Shown here: in pieces, positions 10,201-18,645 of the stretch | Position numbering within the stretch: position 1 is the stretch's first letter | Layout: each line of letters begins with the position of its first letter | DNA from: Symbiodinium natans | Lineage: Eukaryota; Sar; Dinophyceae; Suessiales; Symbiodiniaceae | Assembly: GCA_905221605.1 (NCBI GenBank) | Contig: CAJNDS010002076.1 | Location: 84,501 to 148,500, forward strand | Length of the DNA stretch: 64,000 bases | Reading direction: 5' to 3' | Notes under the pieces: model-generated | Database searches by the model: none | The model's input: the letters and a program-made list of their open reading frames with translations, nothing else | What the model was told of the DNA's origin: nothing | Translations under genes and position numbers: made by a program

Positions 10201-10443
10201 GCTCTCTCCCTCAGGTCTAAAGCAAACTGCAATCGCAAAGCTCATGGTATGAACCAGTACGATGAATGCAAGCTTGCGAAAGAAGCACTGGTCAAGCTGA
10301 AACTCTCTCGGGTTCAGGTCGCTACGCTTTCGGGCTGGAGTGGTCCCTCTAGTGCGCTGGCAAAACTCACAGTCAGACATGTATGGTACGTGTCCCTGCA
10401 TGTGGTGCTGAAGCTCTGCCTGTTTACTGCACATTGTCCCCAA
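7225..10443 (-). CDS. Copia element B Pol: integrase, reverse transcriptase, RNase H
   Basis: The frame is open from 10461; the first ATG is at 10434. Residue numbers count from the TTG at 10443. The N-terminus has the integrase HHCC zinc site (HMQGH...CEFC, residues 14-28), then an rve core (SDAEG; AAERAIRTLKG). A small CX2CX8HX3C motif near residue 330 separates integrase from RT. RT shows RIVAKDF, DISTAFLFA and the catalytic YVDDLLIV; RNase H shows YCDSNWG, SSAEAELF and YTDSASA. The frame stops abruptly after HIDLRLCFIQE, just where copia RNase H normally continues, so the C-terminus is lost at the LINE junction. No ATG or in-frame link to Gag remains, consistent with expression as a fusion originally or with decay. 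Confidence 0.85.
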   Translation of the reverse strand: MGTMCSKQAELQHHMQGHVPYMSDCEFCQRTRGTTPARKRSDLNPREFQLDQCFFRKLAFIVLVHTMSFAIAVCFRPEGESAATTAEHLHPWVRHFGVKQPHFMSDAEGLTKNIAARLADLCEGTEDSFAPERHAPAAERAIRTLKGIVATHELELREHGVVLDGECADVFDLLFQYAAHTHNRFSVSVGSTMTPMQKIRGDRVRPQVTYPFGAVAYAKITRARRPDADAKYARGIYLGPVLGSTGHAMEIRLDSGETKRVIAPGLKLLYPLRFDANLLPGAKALDGFVPPPEAPKTKELFLPYVPGGGPPIDWVRQHGVTPKCPGCQEGVSSSRHSQKCVKRYQKWLRDSIDDALEALDEGPKVDRRPEELIGEDPYDDDEQMKPNKRTRFGGEEVRAFDPEQAGVGDLEIPEMSVPDADWNVSEYQPSEAEDDDMGEAPEMGDAPEHPQTFHEGVPVRYLEELLENAHYTPQPLSCCDHYDVEAACHLLVGRSSVEKFPYVCLNTATQQQHHKQQQSVEREAVELLNLQDHPCVCSSVKEKKEDESAGTYMRIQDRTLWVNRPRASYDDLEGFQLDPEETWQGIKKEVNALDSLKVGYARSKSEIDEYRKANPNCRTVKSRWVLTQKAPGLVRARIVAKDFAHGRPSALDLGLSSNTASVEALKIVLARAAKGKMRAYGLDISTAFLFAQVVEPTIIELPSTFALESGETAYLILEKALYGLRSASLSWQRHLNRIVSALGLQASPLEPTLFSGWVNLESGWEYIIMLAYVDDLLIVSSTEKGFEYVHEALSSVLKVKVTGRLIEDGQMEFLGRLIRWDGRQIMLGVKPEYVKSVFTSFGWDISTAKASLTTPDIRSMYDEESVEEPSKELSSEAASRFRSCLGKIGWLCQTRSDITYFHSMLSRGQSMPRQVHEDALRKFLRWLAAFPLLDQIFPLGDGKTNEGENASLVAYCDSNWGSEMSVARKSTSGGVIYIAVDGLWYCIKGYSRLQSVVALSSAEAELFAIAEAAKEVAGLAQLTAHIWGTLQKPHRVYTDSASARQIASMEGLLRRMRHIDLRLCFIQEGSQP

Positions 10444-10560
10444 TAATTCCTTCTTCAGTGACTAACTCAAACTGCTGTTGTGGCTGTCGCGTATCGGGCT
10501 CTTTTCTCTCGTCTTGGGACAAAGCTGCAAGGATTGGGTTGGGCTTCTCCGTACTCCCTT

Positions 10561-11214
10561 TCAGGGAGACGGGGAGCGAGAACGATCGCGCTCTTGGCGA
10601 TCTCGGCGGCGCCTGATAAGTTCCATGAATGCAGGCGACGGCGCGCCACTCCACGGAATTGGGGTTTCGGGCGTGCGTTCGGGCCGCGGAACTGGAGGTG
10701 GCGGAGGTATCGGGAGCGCCAGCCTTGGCGCGACCGACCTCGCAGCCTGTATGTCCTGCGACCTTGCTCGGCGCCGGTCCTCGTATTGTTGGCCCGTGAG
10801 GACCCCCGCCTCGAGCTGAGCGCGAAGGCTCATTGGGTTGAATGGCCTTCCTGCCGGCGCCAATGTCCCCGCTGCTCCTGTTTCCATCGTTTCTGCCATC
10901 CTCATCACCGTGCTGGAGAGGTCGCTGGCGGCTTTCGGGGGTGTCAAGCTGACCGGCAGTTGGGCATGGTCCTTCACCTGCATCCGCAGGAAGCTCTCCC
11001 TCAAAGGTCCGAGGGCTTGCAGCCCTTCTGAGGTGTGGCCTGGTGTGCTCAGATGCAGCTGCAGATACGGACCATGATAGCCCAGGTTGGAAAGTGATTC
11101 CCGCCAGGGAGGTCTCACTCGGAGAGTGCTCTTCGCATGCCTGGGCTCGGGGCCCCGGCGGTGCTCCGTGTACACTGCTGTCGGGCTGACCGGTTCCCCC
11201 GGCGGCTGCGTCAT
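10561..11214 (-). CDS. Copia B linker ORF in the Pol frame (217 aa)
   Basis: ATG-started frame in the same phase as B Pol, ending 100 bases before Pol opens. It is Arg/Pro rich with a C-terminal basic serine tail (RDRQERDRSRSPSP). Residues 120-217 look protein-like (NPMSLRAQLEAG...IPPPPPVPRPERTPE). It fully overlaps the 10424-11687 frame. Probably a remnant of the protein region before the integrase, cut off from Pol by stops at and downstream of 10561. No catalytic motif seen. Confidence 0.4.
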   Translation of the reverse strand: MTQPPGEPVSPTAVYTEHRRGPEPRHAKSTLRVRPPWRESLSNLGYHGPYLQLHLSTPGHTSEGLQALGPLRESFLRMQVKDHAQLPVSLTPPKAASDLSSTVMRMAETMETGAAGTLAPAGRPFNPMSLRAQLEAGVLTGQQYEDRRRARSQDIQAARSVAPRLALPIPPPPPVPRPERTPETPIPWSGAPSPAFMELIRRRRDRQERDRSRSPSP

Positions 11215-11682
11215 GGAGATAGGGGGGATGCTCCGGATGTGCTGGGGTCGTTGGAGCTGGAACCCCTGTGGTTGGCCTCCATTCTCCCCAATCCTCGTCG
11301 GACTCGTCTATCTCCACCACCATTGTCGATGGTCCTGGCCCTGGGCTCGCCGGTGCTGCCGCGGTCGTTTCCTTCGGGTTCGGCTGAGGAAACTCGCTCG
11401 GTCCCAGCGTAACCACTGAGCGAGCCTTGCCCTCTGTCACTCCAAGTTCCAGCTGCTCTGGTTCGGCAAGAGCTTGCTCCCATGTGCCCCAATCCACCGG
11501 GTTCTGTGTCACGTGGAGGCCCTCCTTGGAGATGGTCTGCGTGAAGCCCTGCATGTTGGCTTCGTGTGGCTCGCTCATCAAGTGGGCTTCGGTGACATAT
11601 TTCTGGCACAGGAGACAAAACAGCGTCACCGGCGTATCCGGTGAGTCGCTGGCTCCCGAAGCTTGTGCTGCCGTCCAAGCTC

Positions 11683-11687
11683 CTCCG
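11683..11687. repeat. Target-site duplication of element C, left copy (CTCCG)
   Basis: Five bases immediately left of the left LTR of C, matching 29627-29631. Five-base duplications are normal for copia integrase. It fixes the boundary of C and the reading-frame junction in B. Confidence 0.9.
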
Positions 11688-11840
11688 TGTGATTCTATCC
11701 CGTAGCAGAGCCTGGACCTCCAGCGCACATAGCAAAAGGCAGCTATTCTTTTGGCTCTAAGCTGCGCAGTCCCTTCCCCTGTAGCCGTCATGGAGCGGCG
11801 AGATACAACGTGGCACCTTCAACGGAATGCTGATTTAGCA
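11688..11840 (-). repeat. 3' LTR of element C (153 bp)
   Basis: Matches 29474-29626 base for base. On the + strand it starts TGTGATTCTATCC and ends GATTTAGCA, giving TG...CA ends. It lies 24 bases downstream of the Pol stop codon. Confidence 0.95.
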
Positions 11841-11864
11841 CTCCTCAATATTTTAAATGCCCGT

Positions 11865-14800
11865 TTATCTCCAGGCCGCGTTCGTTTGGGATGGTGCAGT
11901 GATATCATCAGGGGACCTGCTATCGACTAGGGTAATCCAAGGGTCTCCCATCCACAAACGAAAACGATCCCTCAGCGCTCTTGAGCGCTTCGTCAAGCTG
12001 TCTGCTACTTGTACCTCTGTTGGTACCCAACGCAGGCCACGGCACTGCTGTCGCAAGGCAGCAATGCTGATTTCGACTCTCTTTTCTTGAAAATTTGTCG
12101 AGAGCCGATGTATGGCGTCCCATAAACTACGAGCATCGGTTACTGGCACTACTTCTACAAGCGGCACCTCGCGCGTAGTTGAGCTGAACTGGCCATCGAT
12201 GAGCTCTGACAACATCGTGGCCAAGAAGTTCCCGGAGTCTTCAGCTCTGTCCAGCGAAGCAGCTTCCGCCGCCAAGGTGCTCCTGAGAACTCGCTGATGC
12301 CGAAAGCTCTTCCACTCCAGCAATGATGCTGGCTGCGGTTTCGAAAGAGCAGCGCGGTGCGTCGCAGCAATGACCAATCCGCCTTGAGATTTGCCACCAG
12401 GAGCATTCGCCCAGCCAGAGTCGCCGTAAGCGATCAGGATAAGGTCCTTGAAGTCGATGGGCACCAGCTTGTAGCACGCGTTGTTCGTGGCCCGGACGTA
12501 GCGCAACACAGAGTTAACCTCCAGGAGGTCCTCGACCTTGAGCTCTGCCGGCGGTTTCTGGAGAAGCGAAACATCACTGCTGATGTCTCCTCGGGACGTG
12601 CCTGCCAGCCACTGCAGGCTTCCGATGCCAGACTTGAACTCCGTGATCAGGTCGGGGTGCGAAGACAACTTCTCCTCGGGAGAGTGGGCCACCTTGGTGA
12701 TGGGGACTTCCGACACATAGCTCGCCTGATCCACCGTCAGAGACCAGTCTTCATGCTGCGTAATATGACGTCCGACGAAGACGAAGTCCTTGGACTCCCA
12801 GTCACCACCCCACACAAAGGAGCTGTGAATATCGTCCAGCTGGTGATGGTAGCCGTCGCGGCAAGCCATTAGCATATCATCCACATGCACTCCAAGGACT
12901 GCAGTGACTGTGAGTCGGCCGTCCACGATTTCTCGTCGAAGCCACAAGCATGGATCTAACGAGTGAGGTTGCCATCCAAGCTTGCTCAACACCTGGTGAA
13001 CATGTAGGTACCATCGTCGAGGAGCGTTCGCCTGCCCGTACACTGGCGCTGACAGCTTGTAGAGGAGGCCCGAGTGATTCCATTCCTCCACAGCCTGCTT
13101 GCTCACTGGATCTGCCGGGGCACGCATGAAGATTGCCGTGGGACGCTCCGTGTCTGCTGTACCCTGTAGGAACGCGCTCTTGCAGTCACCGGTCCACAAA
13201 GGCACCCTCAAGGATGTAGCCCATTGCAAAATGCACTGTAGACCGGCCCTCGAAAGGACTGGAGAGTCCCGACTCAACAGTGGCAAATGTGGGTCCTTGT
13301 AGCCCGCGATCACGATACGAGCCTTAGGTTTGAAGGTACCGTCACCACGCGGCTTCCACCTGAAGCACACTCTCGATTTGAGGATCAGGGCCGGGTCGAT
13401 CTTGTTCACGTCGACATAGAGTGGCCGGCAGCTCGACCATTTCTTCCACTCGGACCACTCATCCAACACAGCCTGTATAAACTGCGGCACCTCTTGCTCG
13501 CTCATTGCTTGCCAAGGGAGTTCTTTTTTCAGAGCTTGGCGTTGAGCACGAGAAGGAGGTTCAACACCAGATGCGTCGTCGCCTTCCTCGCCGGATGTAT
13601 CCATGGCCATTGTTTCGCCATCAGCAGGTGGTCTCCAGGCTCTCGTCGGATAAGCCTCGGACACCGGCGCATCCAGCCAAGCAGGTCGCTCCAAAGGCCA
13701 TTGATCTACCACAGCTTGCCAAGAGGTACAAGGCGTTGAAGATGTAACCATCCCCAACTTGCGAAGCTTCCTCCTGATGCCTTGGTGGCAGAACTGAAAG
13801 GACCGAGAGGTGAAGGCCACGATGCTGTAACGCTCGCCCTCAAAGGGTTGAACTTCGTGGAGACATTCTGGTCGAAAGGCCATGACTTGATTCCGGGTGT
13901 CGACGAGGAAGCCAGGCACCTTCTTGCCGTTGATGTTCTTGTACGTGGCGCCAGGAGGTGGTTTGGCATCCTTGCACTCCACCCACAGATGTCCTCCACG
14001 GTAGTTGCCCACGGAGGTTGCCCAGTTGAGGCTGCCTGGCAAATTGTTGGAGTCCTTGTGGCATGTGGCTCTGCCATTGCGGGAAACGTAGAAAGAAGTC
14101 ACATTTCCTTGTAGGCCATGATGACGAAAGTACTGTGCCAGGTAGCCAGTCAAGCGCTTGTTCGTGAAAGTGTTGTTCGTAAGGCCGCTGAAACCGCCAT
14201 GAGAGTACAGCCCCAGAAGAAAGCCACCACCGTTGCCTTCAAAGCAGTTCCGATTGTTCTTTGGGATCTTGACGGCGTCGAGCAGCTGGTGGAGTGTCTC
14301 GGGCTTGAAGTCCTTGTGCTCGCAGAGTTGCTGCGCCAGGATCTCAGAAGCGGGCAGCTTCTCTGTGGCCACGAGGTTGGCTGAAGAGGAGGGACCAACA
14401 TCAGGTCCATCAAGGAGAAGTGAGGCCTGGGGACTTGAGTGATCCCCAAAGTAGTGGGCCGCCGTCAGGTAGGCATTTGATACGAAGTAGGGTTGCATCT
14501 CAGAGGGACTGCCGTCCCATCCCACCTTGTATGCCTCTGCTCTTCCATGTCGTCGCAGCACATCCAGTCGCTGTAGGGGTCGATGAAACTTGGGGAAGGT
14601 AGCGCAGACCGCATTTGCGGTGGCCTCAAAAGTGGTGAATTCGTTGTCTTCGGGAATTGAGGTCGGTTCTGCTTCGCGTCCGGGAGTGAGCATGTGGTAA
14701 TCCTCGAAGTGCTGCTCCACTGCCTCACGCTCTTTGACCTCATCAAACCATGACAACACATGCATAGGCGAAGACACTGTACGGGTACTTGAGCATCTCG

Positions 14801-17800
14801 AGCAAGTACTGACGCCGTCCAGCAAGACACGATGTTGTTCACCGCATTCCTGACAGAAGTTGAGCAATGCCTGGGCATCAGTTTCTTGGGACATCACAGG
14901 TGGCTGACGCCGCGTAGCTGTCGCCGGGGCATCCAGGGATTCCAAGGAAGAAGCTGGGGGCCGCTTGGTGCCACGTGAGGATCCCTGAGAAGACACCTGC
15001 TCCATAAGCTGTTCAAGACCACGCTGAAGATCTGATGTGCCTTGAGAGGTGTGTCGTGGGAAAGAAGAGTCCTGTGACACCTGTCGTGAAGCTGATGCAG
15101 AGGCACCAGACTGTGTCCTGAGCTCAGTCGCGGAATGGCGTGGTTCTGAAGAAGATGCCCTCTGTTCTGAAGTAAGCGGCTGTGGTTCTGAAGGTGATGC
15201 CCTCGGTTGTGACGACAGCGGTTGTGGTTCTGAAGGTGATGCCCTCTGTTCTGCTGAAGACAGTGGTTTTGGTTCTGAGGGTGACGCCGTTTGTTCTGGA
15301 GGTGCCAAGGCCTGAGTCTCGGGCACCGCGTCCAGCACTCTCGACGGCGTCCTGCTTCTAGGTCGACTGCGAGGCCTAGGCGTACCAGGCGCTGACCTTT
15401 GTGTCTGCGGGGCCTTGGGAGTGGCAGGAACCATCTGTAGCGGCGCCAACATCGGAGGAGCCGGGGTCGAAGGAGTCGGACGTCCAGAAGCATCAAGAAG
15501 AGGCCGACCAGCGCCGTCTAACGCCGGCAAAGGTGCCGGCTCATTTAACGCCAGCTGCAGGTCGTCCACCGCCTGCAAGTCAGACAATTCCGAAGGCACC
15601 GCACCCTCCGGAACGCGGAAAGCCAAAGTCGAAGTCGAAGGCCCGAGAGTAGGCCCAGCAGCGGCCGAGGCGGAGTGCTTGTCAGACAAGTCCTGGTCAG
15701 CATTTTTCAAGAGGCGTAAGTCCTCAGGACTGGGAGTCCACCACTCCTCCTCGCCGCCCACAGAACGAACCTGTTCCTTGCTGGCAGAGATGAGGCGACC
15801 GCGGGTGTTGCGAATCCATAAAGTACTGCCATCAATTGCCACCACGACGCCCTGGCGGTAGCCTTCCAACGTGCCCTCACCATCAGCAGAGTTACGCAAG
15901 CGGTAGTACGCGATCTTCTGCCCTATCTCGAAAGGACCACGAGCGGGTCGAGGCTTACGAAGAAGAGCAGTGCGGAGGGCGTTGTCGGACTCGAACTGAT
16001 GGTACAGCATCATGGACTGGGTCCGCACCTGCTCGATGTGGCGAAGACGCTCGGAGTCCGTGTGTAGCTGGCACGACTCCACATTTCCACCAGATGACAA
16101 GAGCGCACCAGGGATTTTGTGGTTGCGACCGTACACCCATTGGGCCGGCGAAGAGCCTGCCCGTCGCATCAAGTTGTTCTTGGCGGCAGCAGCCAGGGTC
16201 ACCAGCATATTGAGTTCCTGGGCACCCACGGGGGCGAACTGGGAAACTAGCCTCTGCACAATGTACTTGATAGCTTGGCCATGCCGCTCGGCACGTCCCA
16301 TCTGGTAATGCGCATCAGCAGGGGCATAGCGTACCTTCACAGCGCATTGGGCTTGCAAGGTTTCGAAACGATATCCACGGAAACTGCCATCGGAATCTAA
16401 GAGCATCTCGTCTGGCGGTCCGAAGAAAGCAAACCATCCGTTGATGAGCAGCTTCATGACCTCTTCTTCGCTGCGATTGTGGAGGTAGTTGAGCACGTGG
16501 TAACACGTGGCGTCGTCCACCTGTGACAGGTAGCCATGCGTCTTGCCACGGATATCCTTTAACCACAACACATCCAAGTCGAGCCTGTCATTGAATCGTC
16601 GAGGCAAGGTCGGCTTAGCTGGACGAGGCTCCCTGGGAGGCTGAACCCTCAAGCACACTTCGCATCGAAGATGCCTGGCTGCTTGAATTGCAACATCAGA
16701 AGCACCGGCTGAGGTCAACTGCCTCACCATTGTAGCCGTGGAAGGGTGGCCAAGATTAGTGTGAAGCCGCCTCATCACTTGAAGCAACCATTTCGGCGCC
16801 GCCTGAAGACCAGGGAACGAGATGTCCCGGAAACCTGGTTGATGGGGCTTGAGCATATCGTTCTCCTCGATCTCGGTTTGCGGTTTCGTGGCAACAGCTG
16901 CTTCAGGCTTGGTGTCCTCGGTCGGGTTGAGACTGCTCGCGGGGGCCACGCCGAAGAAGAAGATGGCCATCCGCACTGGCGATGCAAACTTGTTGGCCGA
17001 CTGGGATAACACCTGGCGGACCTCTTCTGCCTCGATGGAGACAGAGCCATCGCTCAGCCACAGCACAGCTCCACGGTGTGTCGCACCACCTTGAAGAACT
17101 TCCAGTGGTAAGCGTCGCTGCATGGGTGTCCGACATATCTGAATGCGATGCACCTGCCATGGAACCAGCGCCTTGAGTTGCTCACCAAAGGGTGTGCTGA
17201 TGGGCATGACCTTGTCTGGCCGCACCTTGTTGCGTAGCTGTTCCTCAGCCTCGCGCAGGAGCGGCATCCATGATGACTCATGTCGATTCACATCAGCAAA
17301 ATACACCGTGAAGTCGCTCACAAGCTCGCCTGGGGGCAACCACTCAAGAGAAGAAGCCGAGCATTCATGTGAGATCCACGCAGTACTTTCGGGTTCTGGC
17401 ACAGCAAAACGTTCATCTCCGGCTTCTTGCAAGGAGTCACACAGACCCCGGACGACGGCCTTCGCGAGCTGCGGTGTGTAGACTTGTGAAGCAGCGGAGT
17501 CACCGCCAAGTATTTGTCCATGTTCGTGCTGATCAAGACCAGGACACTGCAAAGCCAGCTGGTCGAGCAGTCGTGGTAGATCCGAGAGCCAACCAGTCGG
17601 CTTCTTGAGCAGCGTATCGCTCTTGTCCTTGAGGCCGAACCTGCACATATGGCCGACTCGCAGCTCGCCCACACGCAGAAGTGGTTGTAGTCGTGGATGT
17701 TTCCAGAAGTCCGTGTGGGCCGGGTTCTCAATGAGGAAGTGGCCGCCGTACTCCTGGTGCGCTTCCATGATCGTCTTGACCATCTCGGAGATCGCGAGAT

Positions 17801-18254
17801 CCTGAGCGCGACGAAGTTGCTTCAACGTCTCAACGTCGTAGTTCAGGTACTGGATGTTGGACCACAACTTGCACTCAATCTCATAGATCACGAGGAATGG
17901 CTTGTGCTTCTTGATGAGCAGTCGCAGTTGTTCGTAGGAGGCCTTGGTGCGTAGGTGGATGCCGTAGACGTCGTCGACAGGCTGTAGGGCTCGGAGACCA
18001 ACTCGTAGGGCTTCACGGGTGATCTCTGCGTGACCGCCATACACCTCAATGACGTCGACCTTGTAGACCCGGGCTTTTCGAGCTTGTTCTGTTCGACTCA
18101 AATAAATCCGCGCCTCCGTGTTCCACATGCGGAGCACTGCGCTCTCATTGCCATGAACACGTTTCAGAAGTCCAGCTTTGGGCTTGAAGGCGCCTCTGTC
18201 TTCAAGATGCAGAGGCTGGTCCGCAGAGCCGGACAGTAAGACAGGAGCTCGCAA
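11865..18254 (-). CDS. Element C Pol: MTase-like, integrase, TET/JBP-like oxygenase, RT, RNase H
   Basis: 2,129 residues counted from the TTG at 18254; the frame is open further, to the D junction at 18361, where it joins the Gag-protease frame. Domains in order: C5-methyltransferase-like fold (about 63-280: VIEVYGGHAEITR, IYEIECKLWS with Cys128 where PPC is usual, IENP); integrase (H498, H503, C531, C534; Asp in LDLDV, DSDG, E656); serine/proline repeats (990-1045); zinc ribbon C1134/C1137/C1151/C1154; 2-oxoglutarate/Fe(II) dioxygenase-like domain (about 1330-1490: H1399-K-D1401, H1466, R1475); RT (D1690, VDD 1791-1793); RNase H (DSGW 1945, LAAEAASL, D2040). Only the integrase-RT-RNase H core is standard for copia. 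Host DNA modification by the extra domains is inference. Confidence 0.9.
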   Translation of the reverse strand: MRAPVLLSGSADQPLHLEDRGAFKPKAGLLKRVHGNESAVLRMWNTEARIYLSRTEQARKARVYKVDVIEVYGGHAEITREALRVGLRALQPVDDVYGIHLRTKASYEQLRLLIKKHKPFLVIYEIECKLWSNIQYLNYDVETLKQLRRAQDLAISEMVKTIMEAHQEYGGHFLIENPAHTDFWKHPRLQPLLRVGELRVGHMCRFGLKDKSDTLLKKPTGWLSDLPRLLDQLALQCPGLDQHEHGQILGGDSAASQVYTPQLAKAVVRGLCDSLQEAGDERFAVPEPESTAWISHECSASSLEWLPPGELVSDFTVYFADVNRHESSWMPLLREAEEQLRNKVRPDKVMPISTPFGEQLKALVPWQVHRIQICRTPMQRRLPLEVLQGGATHRGAVLWLSDGSVSIEAEEVRQVLSQSANKFASPVRMAIFFFGVAPASSLNPTEDTKPEAAVATKPQTEIEENDMLKPHQPGFRDISFPGLQAAPKWLLQVMRRLHTNLGHPSTATMVRQLTSAGASDVAIQAARHLRCEVCLRVQPPREPRPAKPTLPRRFNDRLDLDVLWLKDIRGKTHGYLSQVDDATCYHVLNYLHNRSEEEVMKLLINGWFAFFGPPDEMLLDSDGSFRGYRFETLQAQCAVKVRYAPADAHYQMGRAERHGQAIKYIVQRLVSQFAPVGAQELNMLVTLAAAAKNNLMRRAGSSPAQWVYGRNHKIPGALLSSGGNVESCQLHTDSERLRHIEQVRTQSMMLYHQFESDNALRTALLRKPRPARGPFEIGQKIAYYRLRNSADGEGTLEGYRQGVVVAIDGSTLWIRNTRGRLISASKEQVRSVGGEEEWWTPSPEDLRLLKNADQDLSDKHSASAAAGPTLGPSTSTLAFRVPEGAVPSELSDLQAVDDLQLALNEPAPLPALDGAGRPLLDASGRPTPSTPAPPMLAPLQMVPATPKAPQTQRSAPGTPRPRSRPRSRTPSRVLDAVPETQALAPPEQTASPSEPKPLSSAEQRASPSEPQPLSSQPRASPSEPQPLTSEQRASSSEPRHSATELRTQSGASASASRQVSQDSSFPRHTSQGTSDLQRGLEQLMEQVSSQGSSRGTKRPPASSLESLDAPATATRRQPPVMSQETDAQALLNFCQECGEQHRVLLDGVSTCSRCSSTRTVSSPMHVLSWFDEVKEREAVEQHFEDYHMLTPGREAEPTSIPEDNEFTTFEATANAVCATFPKFHRPLQRLDVLRRHGRAEAYKVGWDGSPSEMQPYFVSNAYLTAAHYFGDHSSPQASLLLDGPDVGPSSSANLVATEKLPASEILAQQLCEHKDFKPETLHQLLDAVKIPKNNRNCFEGNGGGFLLGLYSHGGFSGLTNNTFTNKRLTGYLAQYFRHHGLQGNVTSFYVSRNGRATCHKDSNNLPGSLNWATSVGNYRGGHLWVECKDAKPPPGATYKNINGKKVPGFLVDTRNQVMAFRPECLHEVQPFEGERYSIVAFTSRSFQFCHQGIRRKLRKLGMVTSSTPCTSWQAVVDQWPLERPAWLDAPVSEAYPTRAWRPPADGETMAMDTSGEEGDDASGVEPPSRAQRQALKKELPWQAMSEQEVPQFIQAVLDEWSEWKKWSSCRPLYVDVNKIDPALILKSRVCFRWKPRGDGTFKPKARIVIAGYKDPHLPLLSRDSPVLSRAGLQCILQWATSLRVPLWTGDCKSAFLQGTADTERPTAIFMRAPADPVSKQAVEEWNHSGLLYKLSAPVYGQANAPRRWYLHVHQVLSKLGWQPHSLDPCLWLRREIVDGRLTVTAVLGVHVDDMLMACRDGYHHQLDDIHSSFVWGGDWESKDFVFVGRHITQHEDWSLTVDQASYVSEVPITKVAHSPEEKLSSHPDLITEFKSGIGSLQWLAGTSRGDISSDVSLLQKPPAELKVEDLLEVNSVLRYVRATNNACYKLVPIDFKDLILIAYGDSGWANAPGGKSQGGLVIAATHRAALSKPQPASLLEWKSFRHQRVLRSTLAAEAASLDRAEDSGNFLATMLSELIDGQFSSTTREVPLVEVVPVTDARSLWDAIHRLSTNFQEKRVEISIAALRQQCRGLRWVPTEVQVADSLTKRSRALRDRFRLWMGDPWITLVDSRSPDDITAPSQTNAAWR
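15120..15290 (-). repeat. Ser/Glu/Pro tandem repeat in element C polyprotein
   Basis: Codes residues about 990-1045: at least three copies of a 15-18 residue unit of the type ASPSEPQPLSS(A)EQR. At DNA level the unit recurs as GGTTCTGAAGGTGATGCCCTC-like blocks. Likely a flexible linker before the zinc ribbon and oxygenase-like domain; such arrays change length by slippage. Confidence 0.7.
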
Positions 18255-18355
18255 GGCGCTCAGAGCTCCTCTTCTTCCTCCGGCAGATCGGGGCGCAAGT
18301 GGTTCGGGTCGAGCTGGGAGTCCTCCGAGCCCTCCATCTGGTCGAGGTTGAAGTC

Positions 18356-18361
18356 CCAGTC
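18356..18361. repeat. Target-site duplication of element D, left copy (CCAGTC)
   Basis: Matches 26407-26412. It defines the insertion point of D inside the polyprotein frame of C. Five of the six bases would suffice if the LTR end is read one base longer. Confidence 0.9.
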
Positions 18362-18616
18362 TGTGAAACCCCTATGCCTAAGCCCGGTCCTGTCGGCCTA
18401 AGCAATGTCGAATGAGGCACCCTGACCTAAGTAACCCTATGGTCTGTCCACAGACCCCTATGAGGACCCAGCCCTGAATGTAGCCCTCCACTGCACCCCG
18501 TGCAGTTTTGGTCAAGCTCTAGCCTCTCCCTCCCACCTCGGAGCTGTCGGAAGGGCCGGCGAGGATGAAGACATGTTGGACAGCACAAGTGAACATGGGA
18601 ACCTGTCGGTTTAACA
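18362..18616 (-). repeat. 3' LTR of element D (255 bp)
   Basis: Near-identical to 26152-26406. It starts TGTGAAACCCC on the + strand and ends GGTTTAACA. It lies 29 bases downstream of the D stop codon; no clear purine-rich polypurine tract is visible in that gap on the minus strand. Confidence 0.95.
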
Positions 18617-18645
18617 CTCATCGAAAACCAACTTTTTAAGTTTCT

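Larger units (their letters stand above)
10424..11687 (-). pseudogene. Copia B linker protein, downstream part (split by element C)
   Basis: This frame continues the one ending at 29632 once element C and one CTCCG copy are removed (the joined codons read ...ARRFGGAW). The left part holds a zinc-finger-like CLLCQKYV...H...H motif, an acidic patch (IDESDEDWGEW) and Pro/Ser-rich sequence. It ends at 10424, overlapping the start of Pol by about 20 bases. The upstream extension of the visible frame into the C LTR (to 11791) is an artefact of the insertion. Function unknown; the position corresponds to the spacer between protease and integrase. Confidence 0.5.

Noticed and set aside
11745-11762. 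Spliced-leader-like CTTTTGGCTCTAAG in the C LTR
   Set aside because: On the strand opposite to the element's transcription and with an extra base; also repeated only because it lies in an LTR.
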